Source: an uncultured Clostridium sp.
GTDB lineage: Bacteria > Bacillota > Clostridia > TANB77 > CAG-508
Assembly: GCA_930991035.1 (NCBI GenBank)
Contig: CAKNRV010000005.1
Coordinates: 1 to 62,899 of the forward strand
DNA: 62,899 nucleotides
Direction: 5' to 3'
Shown: piece by piece, positions 54,289-62,899 of the stretch
Layout: every line of letters starts with the position of its first letter
Numbering within the stretch: position 1 is the first letter of the stretch
The notes under the pieces: model-generated
Told to the model about the DNA's origin: nothing
Seen by the model: only the letters and a program-made list of their open reading frames with translations
Database searches by the model: none
Made by a program: the position numbers and the translations under genes

Positions 54289-55233
54289 TTATTTATTATC
54301 GTCTTTTTCAATTATTACATCAGCTGGTTTACCTGCTTGCTCTTGTTTTTTTCTTTTTCTGTTACTTATTATTGAATATATTATTATAATAACTATTATA
54401 ACTATAATTATTATTGATAGTATCATTGGTATATTTACACCATCTTCGGAGTTTTGCATTATATTGTCTGCTGTTTGTGTAAATGTATTTGCAATCATTT
54501 CTTCTATTGTAAGCGAAGTATTATAATAATTTGCCTCAAAATATCCCCATAAAATGCTTATTGCTTCATTATCCATAATTGTATCTGCACTATATCCACT
54601 TAAATATCTAAACTCTCCTTCCATTTCTTGTTTAGAATCGTTTTTACATTGGAAATATGCAAATATAAAGTGACCTTCGTCTTCAAATCTTTCGTCATAA
54701 ATTTTATTTAAATAGTCATCTGCTGCTGTTACATTAAGATTATTTCCATTCCAAAGTTCTTCTGAGTATGGCACAAAAAGTACATATGGTTGAATTCCAG
54801 TTTCTTTATAAAAGTCTTCTAATCCGCTTATTAGCACTTTTTCACTACTAATCCATCCTAATTGGTCATCATACCAATCTGTTTTGGTTACTACCCCTTT
54901 CAATGCTTCTCTTTGTTTTGTACTTTTTTCTACATTTGATGTGTTATTTGATGTTCCTCCAAAAAAATCAAATGGAATATATGACATCATCATTATAAAA
55001 AATATTATAATGATTAAAATTCCACCTCCACAGCCGCAACCTGTTCTTCGAGGATATCCAAACCCATATCCAAATATTGGTCCCATTGTGAAGTGTGGTC
55101 CTGAGCTATGGCCAAATCCTCCTCCACTGGAAAATCCTCCTGAGGATCTACCTCCACCAGAGAAACCTCCTGAGGAACGTCCTCCTCCAAAGCCTCCTCC
55201 GCTTCTTCCTGAGCCTCCACCACTTCTTCCCAT
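54289..55233 (-). CDS. Gly/Ser-rich membrane protein with TPM-like domain
   Basis: 314 residues. The first 55 are almost only Gly, Ser, Arg and Phe (GRSGGGSGRSGGGFGGGRSS repeats). A GCGCGGG motif and membrane helix (about 70-92) follow, then an extracytoplasmic alpha/beta region (ISGLEDFYKETGIQPYVLFVPYSEELW, ADDYLNKIYDERFEDEGHFIFAYFQ) resembling TPM/TLP18.3 domains. A second, isoleucine-rich helix (about 272-293) and a lysine-rich tail end the protein. Function unknown; related proteins are thought to act at the membrane or in proteostasis. Signal peptide not evident. Confidence 0.7.
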   Translation of the reverse strand: MGRSGGGSGRSGGGFGGGRSSGGFSGGGRSSGGFSSGGGFGHSSGPHFTMGPIFGYGFGYPRRTGCGCGGGILIIIIFFIMMMSYIPFDFFGGTSNNTSNVEKSTKQREALKGVVTKTDWYDDQLGWISSEKVLISGLEDFYKETGIQPYVLFVPYSEELWNGNNLNVTAADDYLNKIYDERFEDEGHFIFAYFQCKNDSKQEMEGEFRYLSGYSADTIMDNEAISILWGYFEANYYNTSLTIEEMIANTFTQTADNIMQNSEDGVNIPMILSIIIIVIIVIIIIYSIISNRKRKKQEQAGKPADVIIEKDDNK

Positions 55234-55304
55234 TATATCACTTTCCTTTCACAATTTATTTAGGTTTTTAATGTTATACCTATAAAACTTATTTTTATAT
55301 AAGT

Positions 55305-55360
55305 GTCCCAAACGTTCAAGTTCTTGAACAAAAGGCAGTAGTCCCAATTGTTCAACTGTT
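55305..55360. repeat. Dispersed palindromic repeat, GGGACACTCC family, copy 3 (degenerate)
   Basis: GTGTCCCAAACGTTCAAG faces TAGTCCCAATTGTTCAA; the second arm has lost the exact GGGACACTCC core (GGCAGTAGTCCC). It abuts the tmk stop codon. Confidence 0.7.
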
Positions 55361-56037
55361 CAAATTAAGCCTTTTATCTTATCATAAACTTCTTCGCTTA
55401 TATCCTCTATTGTTCTTATCTTGCCATCTTTTACGCATTTTATTTCACACCAATTATATTTTTTTACCAGCTTTAATGCTTCGTTGTAAGCATCTTGCAA
55501 ATGAGTTTTACTACTCTCGTGAATATCCTTTTTTTCTTGGTGTGTTATTTTGTTTGCTCTTGTTTCCATTAGTTTTTGAGAATATTCTATTGGCATATTT
55601 AAAAATATAACTTCTGTCGGTACTGGGAGTTTATATAAATTAAATTCAAAGTCCCATAACCAGTTTAAAAATTTTTCTCTTTCTTCATCATCTTTTATTT
55701 TTCCTGCCTGATGTACCATATTTGCTGTTGTATATCTATCTGCTAAAATGATTCCTCCGTTATTATAGTACTCTTCATACCCCATTTTAAAAGTCGCATA
55801 TCTATCTGCTGCATAGAATGTAGATGCTATGTATGGACTAATTGATTGCGCATCAGATCCAAAATCGCCATTCAAATACATTTTTACCAATGCTGAAGAT
55901 GGGCTATCATAATTTGGGAAACTTACTGCCCTATAATCTATTCCTTCTTTTTCAAATCTTTCTTTTAATCTTTGAAGTTGCGTTTGTTTTCCGCTTCCAT
56001 CAGTTCCATCAATTACAAATAACTTTCCTTTTTTCAT
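55360..56037 (-). CDS. tmk: Thymidylate kinase-type enzyme
   Basis: Phosphorylates dTMP to dTDP. 225 residues. The P-loop is FVIDGTDGSGKQTQLQRL (Gln where Ser/Thr is usual after the Lys), then the substrate block VSFPNYDSPSS, the DRY motif in ILADRYTTANMVHQA, and a lid near ETRANKITHQEKKDIHE. The variant P-loop and long lid place it in a clostridial branch of the dTMP kinase family. GGAACG precedes the ATG. The downstream gene is separated by a palindromic repeat. Confidence 0.85.
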   Translation of the reverse strand: MKKGKLFVIDGTDGSGKQTQLQRLKERFEKEGIDYRAVSFPNYDSPSSALVKMYLNGDFGSDAQSISPYIASTFYAADRYATFKMGYEEYYNNGGIILADRYTTANMVHQAGKIKDDEEREKFLNWLWDFEFNLYKLPVPTEVIFLNMPIEYSQKLMETRANKITHQEKKDIHESSKTHLQDAYNEALKLVKKYNWCEIKCVKDGKIRTIEDISEEVYDKIKGLI

Positions 56038-56056
56038 TTTTACTTTCGTTCCTTTC

Positions 56057-56974
56057 CTAAAACAAATATCTCTTTATAAACTTTCTTACTGTATGCCAAT
56101 ATTTTTGTGGGTCTATGCTTTCTGCTTCTGCGTGAGCTGCACCTTTTGCCACATACTTTTCTTTTTTGCAACTAGCTGCTTCATATAATTTATCTAACAT
56201 CCAAAATGGTACAAATTTATCCTTATCTCCGTGAATAAACAATGTTGGTATTTTAGATTTTTTTATTTGTTTTAAGCAAGATGCTTTTTTTAATGAGTAT
56301 CCTGCCCTAATTATGGTTATTATATTTGCATTATATAAAGCTGGAAATGCTGGCATATGAAATAAATATTTAAGTTCATACTTGAATTCGTCCCAAACTG
56401 ATGTATACCCGCAATCCTCTATTACCATTCTAACATTACTTGGCAGATTTTCTCCACTTGCCATCATTACTGTTGCAGCTCCCATAGAAATTCCATATAA
56501 TATTATTTTTATATTTCCATAAGTAGCTATAAGGTAGTCTATCCACAAAATCAAGTCGTCCTTATCAAGCCAACCCATTCCAATGTATTTTCCTCCGCTT
56601 TTACCACTAGTTCGTAAATCTGGCATTAGTACATTATAGCCATATTCTATAAAATGTTTGGCATATTCCACCATTGAGATTGCTGACTCTGTATAGCCGT
56701 GTACTGCAATCACCCATACATTCGATTCTTTTTTATTTAAAACCTCATAGCTATGTAAGTTAACTTTTTTGTTTTGTATAAATATATCTTTAGCATTTTC
56801 TTTAAGCCATTTATCATTTTCTATTTTTTTTAGTTCTTCTTCGTCGTCATATTCTTTATTAAATATGATTGATTTTGAAGACTTCGGATTTAATGCTAAA
56901 TTAAACAAAAAGTTTCCTGTAATAAATCCCGTAAAAATAATTATACATAATAGAAAAATTATTAAAATAATCAT
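56057..56974 (-). CDS. Membrane-anchored alpha/beta hydrolase
   Basis: 305 residues. N-terminal membrane anchor (MIILIIFLLCIIIFTGFITG), then a serine hydrolase of the S33/monoglyceride lipase type: oxyanion HGYTESA, nucleophile Ser in ILYGISMGAATVMM (about 172), Asp in FIHGDKDKFVPFWM, His in KGAAHAEAES. Likely an extracytoplasmic or membrane-facing esterase; substrate unknown. 19 bp upstream of tmk and probably co-transcribed. Confidence 0.85.
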   Translation of the reverse strand: MIILIIFLLCIIIFTGFITGNFLFNLALNPKSSKSIIFNKEYDDEEELKKIENDKWLKENAKDIFIQNKKVNLHSYEVLNKKESNVWVIAVHGYTESAISMVEYAKHFIEYGYNVLMPDLRTSGKSGGKYIGMGWLDKDDLILWIDYLIATYGNIKIILYGISMGAATVMMASGENLPSNVRMVIEDCGYTSVWDEFKYELKYLFHMPAFPALYNANIITIIRAGYSLKKASCLKQIKKSKIPTLFIHGDKDKFVPFWMLDKLYEAASCKKEKYVAKGAAHAEAESIDPQKYWHTVRKFIKRYLF

Positions 56975-57168
56975 ATTTAATCTTATTCTCCTATGAATTT
57001 TATCTGCATTTGTTGTTTCAAATTATATAATACAATCCACATTTTTTCAAGAAAATTGTAGATTTTTCTAAAAAAGGTTACAGTAACAGTTGATTATAAG
57101 AAAAGTAGCTTCGCCATATATGCGTTTTGCTTCGCAAATACGCACGGACCAAGGAAGCTTAACCTTGT

Positions 57169-57203
57169 TGTATAGCAAAAATCTTCGATTTTTCCTATAC
57201 AAT
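57169..57203. repeat. Hairpin with TTCG loop
   Basis: TTGTATAGCAAAAATC, TTCG, GATTTTTCCTATACAA: a 16-bp stem with one mismatch. The DNA just upstream (57105-57150) has TAGCTTCGCC and GCTTCGC pieces similar to the TGTTAC-family core. Confidence 0.65.
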
Positions 57204-57206
57204 AAA

Positions 57207-57238
57207 AAAGACTACATCACATAATGGTGTAGTCTTTT
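57207..57238 (-). terminator. Terminator of the second Spo0A-C-like gene
   Basis: AAGACTACA and TGTAGTCTT stem with an 11-nt loop, then TTTTTT on the minus strand. Confidence 0.75.
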
Positions 57239-57280
57239 CCAGTACTATCCTATGAAGGACTGTACTTAGGAGATGGATAT

Positions 57281-57808
57281 TTAATCTCCAGTATTTTTCA
57301 GATAGTTTATGACTCCATAAATGAAGTCCGCATTGTTGAGCTTTCTAAGGTCTTTTGGAAAAAAGCTCTCAATTGCTCTTAATTTTGGTTTCCTTTGTTG
57401 TACTGCTTTACGAATGGCCTTTTTCATTTCATTTCTTAAGATTTCTATACTAATATAGAAATCTTTGGCAAGATAAGGATATAGCTCCTTTACTATACTT
57501 ATCTTTTCAGGTTTCTTAATACAGTACCGTATCCCCTCAATGAGATACTTTCGTCCCTTGCTGTCTGGAATACCAATTTCTGTAAGCAGTTCCGAGATTT
57601 TTTTCAAATTAACCAAGCGCTCTCCTCTGTCGAAGAGTATGTTGTTTTCTTCTCTCAAGTCATATACAATTGACTTAAGCTCACTTACATCTGTCATCAG
57701 TCTGCTAATTACTTTTAGTAGTTCCTCCTGACTAAGACCTTGCAACTCCTCCTCAAATCTTCTTTGTTGCCGTTGTCTATCGTACGTCGTTTCCCGTCGT
57801 CCGTACAT
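57281..57808 (-). CDS. Spo0A C-terminal-domain protein with coiled coil (paralogue 1)
   Basis: 175 residues. An N-terminal glutamine/glutamate-rich coiled coil (about 10-65) replaces a receiver domain. The C-terminal part, ISELLTEIGIPDSKGRKYLIEGIRYC, KELYPYLAKDFYISIEILRNEMKKAIRKAV and LNNADFIYGVINYL, follows the Spo0A effector fold (LTEIGI-P, ELYP-IAK, ERAIRHAI, TNSEFIA). It should bind DNA but cannot be phosphorylated like Spo0A. AAGGAG lies 8 bp before the ATG. Own consensus promoter, 5' hairpin and terminator. Paralogue of the gene at 58051. Confidence 0.82.
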   Translation of the reverse strand: MYGRRETTYDRQRQQRRFEEELQGLSQEELLKVISRLMTDVSELKSIVYDLREENNILFDRGERLVNLKKISELLTEIGIPDSKGRKYLIEGIRYCIKKPEKISIVKELYPYLAKDFYISIEILRNEMKKAIRKAVQQRKPKLRAIESFFPKDLRKLNNADFIYGVINYLKNTGD

Positions 57809-57833
57809 ACTGACATCTCCTTTTTATAAATTA

Positions 57834-57886
57834 TTGCACCTTTTGTGCAACACATATATTATATCATTTTTGCCATATTATGTCAA
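57834..57886 (-). promoter_or_regulatory. Promoter and 5' hairpin of paralogue 1
   Basis: TTGACA (57881-57886), 17 bp, TATAAT (57858-57863): full consensus. TTGCACAAAAGGTGCAA (57834-57850) begins at or next to the transcription start and is an inverted repeat. The same arrangement occurs at 58610-58661. Confidence 0.85.
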
Positions 57887-57976
57887 TTTCACTTTCCGTC
57901 TTTCTTTTTCTAACTACAACTCTTTTCTATTCTTCGCGTTTTATAAATAGCCATTTTATCAATTTTTATATCAACA

Positions 57977-58012
57977 TAAAGCTCAACAGCTTATTTAAAC
58001 TGTTGAGCTTTA
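57977..58012 (-). terminator. Terminator of the first Spo0A-C-like gene
   Basis: AAAGCTCAACAG and CTGTTGAGCTTT stem; T-containing tail on the minus strand. Confidence 0.7.
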
Positions 58013-58050
58013 TTATGACTATTTTAGCTAAACTAAAATAGTATGGAGAT

Positions 58051-58581
58051 TTATTTCAGGTAATTTATTAACCCTTTAATCAGCTCCTTGTTGGTCAATT
58101 TTCCCCTCCTAGAGGTATCGGTTATGCCAAAAATCTCATTAAATTTTTCCGTCTTATTGGCAACTATATCTATAATTGCCATTCTTATGCCTTTTTCTAT
58201 TCCACTTTGAGTTGTTTTTAATGTCTTTGCTAGACTTGGATATATGTCATGACACAACATAATATCTTTTTTATCCTTGCAATACATTATTGCTTCGCAG
58301 ATGTATTCACGACCAACTGCACTATAACTAAGTCCAAGCTCTGTTAAGAGATTGTTTATATTTTCTCTTGTTATATTTTCATTGTCTTGAACTACATTAT
58401 GTGCTTTTCCTTTTTGTAGCCTTGCTACGTCTGCCCTGAGTCTTAGCAATTCTTGCTTTAGCAGTTTTACCTCTCCTTCTAGCTTTAAAATGCGCTCTCT
58501 GTTTAACCGTTCTTGCGAGTCTTGTATCCGCTCGACAGCATTGTTTTGGGTTTTCTGATTTTTCATTTCCTGTTTTGTCAT
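58051..58581 (-). CDS. Spo0A C-terminal-domain protein with coiled coil (paralogue 2)
   Basis: 176 residues from the ATG at 58581, chosen because GGAG lies 8 bp upstream as in paralogue 1; the in-frame ATG farther up is inside the 5' hairpin. The N-terminal coiled coil (about 15-75, NRERILKLEGEVKLLKQELLRLRADVARL) is followed by a Spo0A-C-like domain: INNLLTELGLSYSAVGREYICEAIMYC, DIYPSLAKTLKTTQSGIEKGIRMAIIDIV, LTNKELIKGLINYL. No receiver domain. Each paralogue has its own promoter and terminator, so they can be controlled separately. Confidence 0.82.
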   Translation of the reverse strand: MTKQEMKNQKTQNNAVERIQDSQERLNRERILKLEGEVKLLKQELLRLRADVARLQKGKAHNVVQDNENITRENINNLLTELGLSYSAVGREYICEAIMYCKDKKDIMLCHDIYPSLAKTLKTTQSGIEKGIRMAIIDIVANKTEKFNEIFGITDTSRRGKLTNKELIKGLINYLK

Positions 58582-58609
58582 TTGCGACATCTCCATTTTT
58601 TTAAATTTA

Positions 58610-58661
58610 TTGCACATTTGTGCAACATCTTTATTATACCATTTTCGTCACTTTATGTCAA
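58610..58661 (-). promoter_or_regulatory. Promoter and 5' hairpin of paralogue 2
   Basis: TTGACA (58656-58661), 17 bp, TATAAT (58633-58638), then TTGCACAAATGTGCAA (58610-58625), a perfect inverted repeat at the transcription start. It is either an operator for a shared (perhaps self) repressor or an RNA 5' stabilising hairpin. Confidence 0.85.
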
Positions 58662-58779
58662 TTTAATTTAACATCTTAAAAAGTATGCAGTTACTGTTCA
58701 CAACTTTATTTTATAGCAAACAATGTATGTTTTTATTTTAAACTATGAATTGTAGTAGCTACAGATTGAATATATTTTA

Positions 58780-61383
58780 TTAATTTCCATAATAGCTATC
58801 AATCAATATTTGCTTTAATTCTGTTACTAATGGCACTCTAGGGTTTGCAGTAGTACATTGGTCTTCAAATGCTCTGTCTGCAAGCATATCTACTTTTGCT
58901 ATGAATTCTTTTTCGTCTATTCCAGCATCTTTAAAGCAGTTTTCTATTCCTAAGTCAGCATTTAATTTTTTAATTTCCTCTATTAATGAATTTACGCCCT
59001 CTTCGTTTGTAGAAGCTGGGAAGTGCATTCTTCTAGCTAAATCCGCATACTTTTTGTCAGCTATAAAATATTCATATTTTGGGAATGATACAAATTTTGT
59101 TGGCTTACTGCTGTTGTACCTTATTACATAAGGCAATAGAATTGCATTTATTCTACCGTGCGCCATATGGAATTCAGCACCAATCTTATGTGCCAACGAG
59201 TGATTAATTCCTAAAAATGCATTTGTAAATGCCATACCAGCTATTGTACTTGCATTATGCATATGCTCTCTTGCTTCTTTGTTATCTCCGTGGTTGTATG
59301 CTTCTCTTAGATTGTTAAATACAAGTTCAACTGCTTTTTCTGCTAAACCGTCTGTAAAATCTGATGCCATATTAGATACATAACTTTCTATTGCGTGTGT
59401 TAGTACATCCATACCTGTATCTGCTGTAATTCTTTTTGGCAGACTCATTACAAGCTCTGGATCTACTATTGCTACATCTGGTGTTAACTCATAATCTGCA
59501 AGTGGATATTTTTTGTTTAATTTCTTATCTGTAAGTACTGCAAATGATGTAACTTCTGAGCCTGTTCCTGAAGTAGTAGGTATTGCTACAAATTTTGTTT
59601 TTTCTCCTAGTTTAGGGAATTTATACGTACGTTTTCTAATATCCATAAATTTAAGTTTTAAGCCTTCTACATCTGCATCTGGATGTTCATAGAATAGCCA
59701 CATACCTTTTGCTGCATCTATTGGGCTTCCTCCACCCACTGCTATTATTACGTCTGGTTTGAACTCATTCATCATTTGAACTCCCTTGTTTATTGTATCA
59801 AATGATGGGTCTGATTCTACATCAGAGAATATTTCTGAATGTACATATTCATTTCTTTTTCTTAAATGATATAATATTTTATCTATATATCCTAAACTTA
59901 CCATTGATGGGTCTGTTACTATAAATGCTCTTGTAATATCAGGCATTTTTTCCAAATACCCAATTGAGCCTGCTTCAAAATATATTTTTTCTGGGACTTT
60001 AAACCATTGCATATTAACCCTCCTATTTGCAACTCTTTTAACATTAATTAGATTTACACTTGATACATTTGCTGTTGTTGAATTTCCTCCAAATGTACCA
60101 CAGCCAAGTGTAAGCGATGGCATATTGGTGTTATATATATCACCAATTGCTCCGTGAGTTGATGGAGAATTTACAATTATTCTTCCAGCTTTTACTGTTT
60201 CAGAAAATTTAAGTATTGTATCTTTATCCTCTGAATGAATTACTGCCGAGTGACCAAGTCCACCAAATTCAATTAACTTTTCAGCTAAAGCAATTCCTTC
60301 ATCCGCATTTTCTACTACGTAATATGCTAGAACTGGACTTAATTTTTCTTTTGAAAATGGATATTCTATTCCCACTCCATTTTCTTTTAATACAAGAACT
60401 TTTGTCTCTTTTGGCACTTCTATTCCTGCTGTTCCCGCAATTTTGTATGGGCTTTGTCCAACAATTGCTGAATTTAAAGCGCCGTCTTTTTCTTTAATGA
60501 ACATTGTGTCTCTTAGTTTTTGTGTCTCTTCATCTGATAAAAAGTAACATCCTGCTTCTTTCATTAATCTTTCGAACTCGTCTTTAATGTCTTTGTCTAC
60601 AATAACTGATTGTTCAGATGCACAAATCATACCATTATCAAAAGACTTTGACATAACTAAATCATTTACAGAAGTTTTTAGTTTTGCAGTTTTATCGATA
60701 TAGCAAGGAACATTTCCTGGTCCAACGCCAAGTGCTGGCTTTCCACAAGAATATGCTGCCTTAACCATTCCTGTTCCACCAGTTGCCAAAATTAAGTTAA
60801 CATCTGGGTGATGCATTAGCATATTTGTAGCAGTAACAGATGGTTCCTCAATCCATAAGATACAGTTTTCTGGTGCACCTGCTGCTATTGCCGCATCTCT
60901 TAATATAGTTGCTGCTGCAACACTACATTTTTGAGCAGATGGGTGAAAACCAAAGACTATTACATTTCTTGTTTTGGCTGCGATTATCGACTTAAACATT
61001 GTAGTAGAAGTTGGGTTTGTAACTGGTGTAACACCAGCAATAATTCCAATTGGTTCTGCTATTTCTACATATCCCTCTTCTTCATTTTCAGAAATGACTC
61101 CTACAGTCTTATCATATTTTATACTATGATAAATATATTCAGTAGCAAACATATTCTTTGTAATTTTATCTTCGTAGATTCCTCTTCCGGTCTCTTCTAC
61201 TGCCATTTTAGCAAGTTCCATATGATGCTCTAATCCTGCCATAGACATAGCTTTTACTATTCTATCTACATCTTCTTGACTTAATTTTAAATAATCTTCT
61301 GATGCTTTTTTAGCTTTTTCCATTAGAGTGTCTATCATTTGTTTTATTTTTGCTTGCTCTTCTTCACTGACTTCTTTTGCCAT
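58780..61383 (-). CDS. adhE: Bifunctional acetaldehyde-CoA/alcohol dehydrogenase
   Basis: Converts acetyl-CoA to ethanol with two NADH; forms spirosomes. 867 residues. The ALDH half (about 1-440) has catalytic Cys in [13 protein letters not shown] and the NAD site [25 protein letters not shown]. The iron-ADH half (about 455-867) has [27 protein letters not shown] and metal-binding His in [23 protein letters not shown] cre-like site and a good promoter lie upstream. With ldh it indicates mixed fermentation. Confidence 0.98.
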   Translation of the reverse strand: MAKEVSEEEQAKIKQMIDTLMEKAKKASEDYLKLSQEDVDRIVKAMSMAGLEHHMELAKMAVEETGRGIYEDKITKNMFATEYIYHSIKYDKTVGVISENEEEGYVEIAEPIGIIAGVTPVTNPTSTTMFKSIIAAKTRNVIVFGFHPSAQKCSVAAATILRDAAIAAGAPENCILWIEEPSVTATNMLMHHPDVNLILATGGTGMVKAAYSCGKPALGVGPGNVPCYIDKTAKLKTSVNDLVMSKSFDNGMICASEQSVIVDKDIKDEFERLMKEAGCYFLSDEETQKLRDTMFIKEKDGALNSAIVGQSPYKIAGTAGIEVPKETKVLVLKENGVGIEYPFSKEKLSPVLAYYVVENADEGIALAEKLIEFGGLGHSAVIHSEDKDTILKFSETVKAGRIIVNSPSTHGAIGDIYNTNMPSLTLGCGTFGGNSTTANVSSVNLINVKRVANRRVNMQWFKVPEKIYFEAGSIGYLEKMPDITRAFIVTDPSMVSLGYIDKILYHLRKRNEYVHSEIFSDVESDPSFDTINKGVQMMNEFKPDVIIAVGGGSPIDAAKGMWLFYEHPDADVEGLKLKFMDIRKRTYKFPKLGEKTKFVAIPTTSGTGSEVTSFAVLTDKKLNKKYPLADYELTPDVAIVDPELVMSLPKRITADTGMDVLTHAIESYVSNMASDFTDGLAEKAVELVFNNLREAYNHGDNKEAREHMHNASTIAGMAFTNAFLGINHSLAHKIGAEFHMAHGRINAILLPYVIRYNSSKPTKFVSFPKYEYFIADKKYADLARRMHFPASTNEEGVNSLIEEIKKLNADLGIENCFKDAGIDEKEFIAKVDMLADRAFEDQCTTANPRVPLVTELKQILIDSYYGN

Positions 61384-61411
61384 AGTTAATCACATTCCTT
61401 TCCACAGACAT

Positions 61412-61528
61412 ATTGTAAAGCGTTTGCAGTGCTATTTTGATAGAATATACTACTATTGCTTTTATTGCCCTGCTAGACAATATTGCTGTCCGCTTCTTTA
61501 TCATATATAATTAATATAACAAAGTCAA
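61412..61528 (-). promoter_or_regulatory. adhE promoter and cre-like site
   Basis: Minus strand TTGACT (61523-61528), 17 bp, TATGAT (61500-61505), and a leader of about 110 nt. GTAAAGCGTTTGCA within 61412-61428 matches 12 of 14 positions of a catabolite-responsive element (AARCGYTWNCW core). It lies downstream of the start, where CcpA binding would act as a roadblock. CcpA control is inference. Confidence 0.5.
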
Positions 61529-61556
61529 GTAAAATTATTCCAGAATCTTAATTTTT

Positions 61557-62621
61557 TTAGTCTATTATTTCATACATTTCGTCGTTTATTTTTTCTAATC
61601 TTACATCAGATTTTAAACAGACAATTGGTCGAAGCCCCAGCATATCATGACTATATGTATAATCATCTATATTACCAACGGAATATGCGCTTTGCAAATT
61701 ATTATTACTTGATGCAGGAGAAGCAATCCACATTCCAGAAGCTTTTGAAGAATCTGATTTTATATAAATTCCATAAAAGTCATTCTGTGTTAATCCGGTT
61801 ATATATGTATCATATGAAGAAGATGTACTCCATTTTATATCATATCCATAGCTATTTGCTATATGATAATCTACATATTTATCTGGATGCGTATCTTTAT
61901 ATGAAGCGCAAAATAATTCTATTGTCGGTCCTCCTATTGAATATTCAGCTTTTTCTCCAACATATAAGTCCCATATATTTGTATCCATTAAATATGCTAC
62001 TGCTTTTATATTATTGTTTGTGCTTGATGAATTTGAGTATGCACTCAACCATTTTGCCGCTTTACTATTACTCTTTATCCAGCTGTTTCCTGTATAATCA
62101 TTTAATATATTTGTAAAATATACAGCATAAGATTTATATCCTGTATTTAATCTTTTACCTGCACTAGTACTTGGTGTATCAGTAGGAGCAATGTAGTCAT
62201 CTGCTATCAAATATATATTATTTTCATCCGCATAAAAGATTCGCCATTTTGATACTCCGTCACTATTACAAGTATACCCTGTTACTTCTGCTCCGTAGTA
62301 AGTCGTTGCGTTTTCTGATATCTCTGAAGCTTCTATTCCTTGCTTTGGCGGATCAACTGGTTCTTCTGGCTCAGTCCCAGATCCTGGATTTTCTATTGTC
62401 TCGTCTTCCGCCATCACATTTGCATATTCTTGCATAATCTTATTCATTTTTTCTTCTGTGTCTATTGTTGTACTCTCTGCCATATCTTTAGCATCTTGTG
62501 CCTGCTTTAACAAGCCATTATCTCCTAGTGTTGCATTTATTGTCACCCCTGCTAATATGATTATTATTAATATTGTTATAGCTAATGTTAATAATGTTAT
62601 ACCTCTCTCATTTTTTTCCAT
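61557..62621 (-). CDS. Prepilin-like surface protein with GLRP-type C-terminal domain
   Basis: 354 residues. Short leader MEKNER, then G-ITLLTLAITILIIIILAGVTINATLGDNGLLKQAQDAKDM, the shared prepilin-like N terminus. A Pro/Glu/Gly linker (IENPGSGTEPEEPVDPP) and a Ser/Tyr/Asn-rich cargo domain (about 105-350) follow. The domain contains WRIFYADENNIYLIADDYI and ends GLRPIVCLKSDVRLE, a pattern common in clostridial secreted proteins of unknown function (DUF6273-like). No DGR-type codon pattern. A basic 30-residue ORF (62608-62700) overlaps its start. GGAGAG precedes the ATG. Confidence 0.8.
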   Translation of the reverse strand: MEKNERGITLLTLAITILIIIILAGVTINATLGDNGLLKQAQDAKDMAESTTIDTEEKMNKIMQEYANVMAEDETIENPGSGTEPEEPVDPPKQGIEASEISENATTYYGAEVTGYTCNSDGVSKWRIFYADENNIYLIADDYIAPTDTPSTSAGKRLNTGYKSYAVYFTNILNDYTGNSWIKSNSKAAKWLSAYSNSSSTNNNIKAVAYLMDTNIWDLYVGEKAEYSIGGPTIELFCASYKDTHPDKYVDYHIANSYGYDIKWSTSSSYDTYITGLTQNDFYGIYIKSDSSKASGMWIASPASSNNNLQSAYSVGNIDDYTYSHDMLGLRPIVCLKSDVRLEKINDEMYEIID

Positions 62622-62762
62622 AATAAATGCGCTCTCCTTTGCATAAATTTTGCTTTTTTATCCTTGTTGCCTTCTCTAGTTTCTGTATTTTCAAGTTCAT
62701 TACTTATTGAATTTCTGAATCATTTCAAAAATTTTTCAAGCAATTTTTATGCTTTAATTCAA

Positions 62763-62899
62763 GCGTATCTATCTTTATTTATTATAAAACTTTTCTTACT
62801 TTTTACATCACAAATTAGAGTACCATTTTTTAATGTATTACTCTCTCTCTCTCTCCAGACTGTCCAACGAATATCCTCGTTTACATAAGATATCGTTTT
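62763..62899 (-). CDS. Partial leader ORF with (AG)7 tract (runs off the window)
   Basis: An open frame from the window edge reads YVNEDIRWTVW, then RERE encoded by the (AG)7 tract at 62841-62854, then SNTLKNGTLICDVKSKKSF, ending with a TGA near 62763. After the tract, SN-x-L and L-x-CD match the restored downstream frame of the leader ORF at 8.4 kb (SNKLEKIALVCD). So the frame through the tract is open here. The start lies outside the window. No matching terminator hairpin is seen before the 61557 gene. Confidence 0.5.

Noticed and set aside
55014..55285. Alternative-frame Glu- or Pro-rich ORFs over the Gly-rich protein start
   Set aside because: Products of the repetitive GGN codons read in other frames; the Gly-rich frame has the ribosome binding site and a coherent domain structure.
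61625..62116. DGR-type variable region in the 61557 surface protein
   Set aside because: Its C terminus is AT-rich and lacks the NNY codon and GC contrast seen at 44034-44150.

Overview
The window is AT-rich DNA from a low-GC, endospore-forming, fermentative member of the Clostridia. The evidence is a BofA-like protein, a dipicolinate synthase subunit, an alpha/beta SASP, two Spo0A-C-like regulators, an mDAP-type MurE, GatCAB, a CtsR/McsA/McsB/ClpC operon, L-lactate dehydrogenase and AdhE. Nothing in the sequence fixes the species. No rRNA, tRNA, CRISPR array, intact transposase or phage module was seen.

Layout. 1-5900: glmS behind a glmS ribozyme, a yaaL-bofA pair, serS and engB. 6000-8600: a large surface protein with a prepilin-like N terminus and BspA-type leucine-rich repeats, preceded by a leader ORF containing a (GA)n tract. 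8600-14000: DUF951, gltX, RNase J and a ROK kinase. 14000-23240: a type IV pilus operon (pilMN fusion, pilO, pilP-like, major pilin, pilD, two minor pilins, pilB, pilT, pilC). 23700-37000: uppP, dpaA, a TPR protein, ppa, a dapF-murE fusion, a Cys/Met PLP enzyme, an ABC transporter, a hemolysin III-like protein and ldh. 37100-37280: an isolated 22-residue peptide gene. 37350-42560: clpC-mcsB-mcsA-ctsR under a clear CtsR box. 42700-46850: two tandem small RNA-like units, a MutS-domain-I-like gene and a second prepilin-like protein whose C terminus looks like a diversity-generating retroelement (DGR) variable region, again behind a dinucleotide-repeat ORF. 47100-56980: HAD phosphatase, SASP, hpf, rpsT, gatCAB, a TPM-like membrane protein, tmk and a hydrolase. 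57280-61400: two Spo0A-C-like paralogues with matching promoters, then adhE. 61550-62899: a third prepilin-like surface protein, also preceded by a GA tract.

How it fits together. The pilus operon supplies a prepilin peptidase and assembly machine. Three unlinked genes encode proteins with the same hydrophobic prepilin-like segment (G-I-T-L-x-A-L/T) joined by a linker to different cargo: leucine-rich repeats, an FN3 plus formylglycine-enzyme/C-type-lectin fold, and a GLRP-type domain. At two loci the dinucleotide-repeat ORF translates into the ascending arm of a terminator-like hairpin. In the first, the repeat currently puts the ORF out of frame. I infer a phase-variable attenuation switch controlling surface proteins, one of which may also be diversified by a DGR acting in trans. 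This is the most unusual candidate system here.

The intergenic DNA also carries dispersed palindromic repeats: a GGGACACTCC family, a family with TGTTAC-type ends and a GCGAAGCAATG core, and a single-copy 125-bp cruciform-like element. There is also a duplicated motif with paired Spo0A-box-like heptamers.
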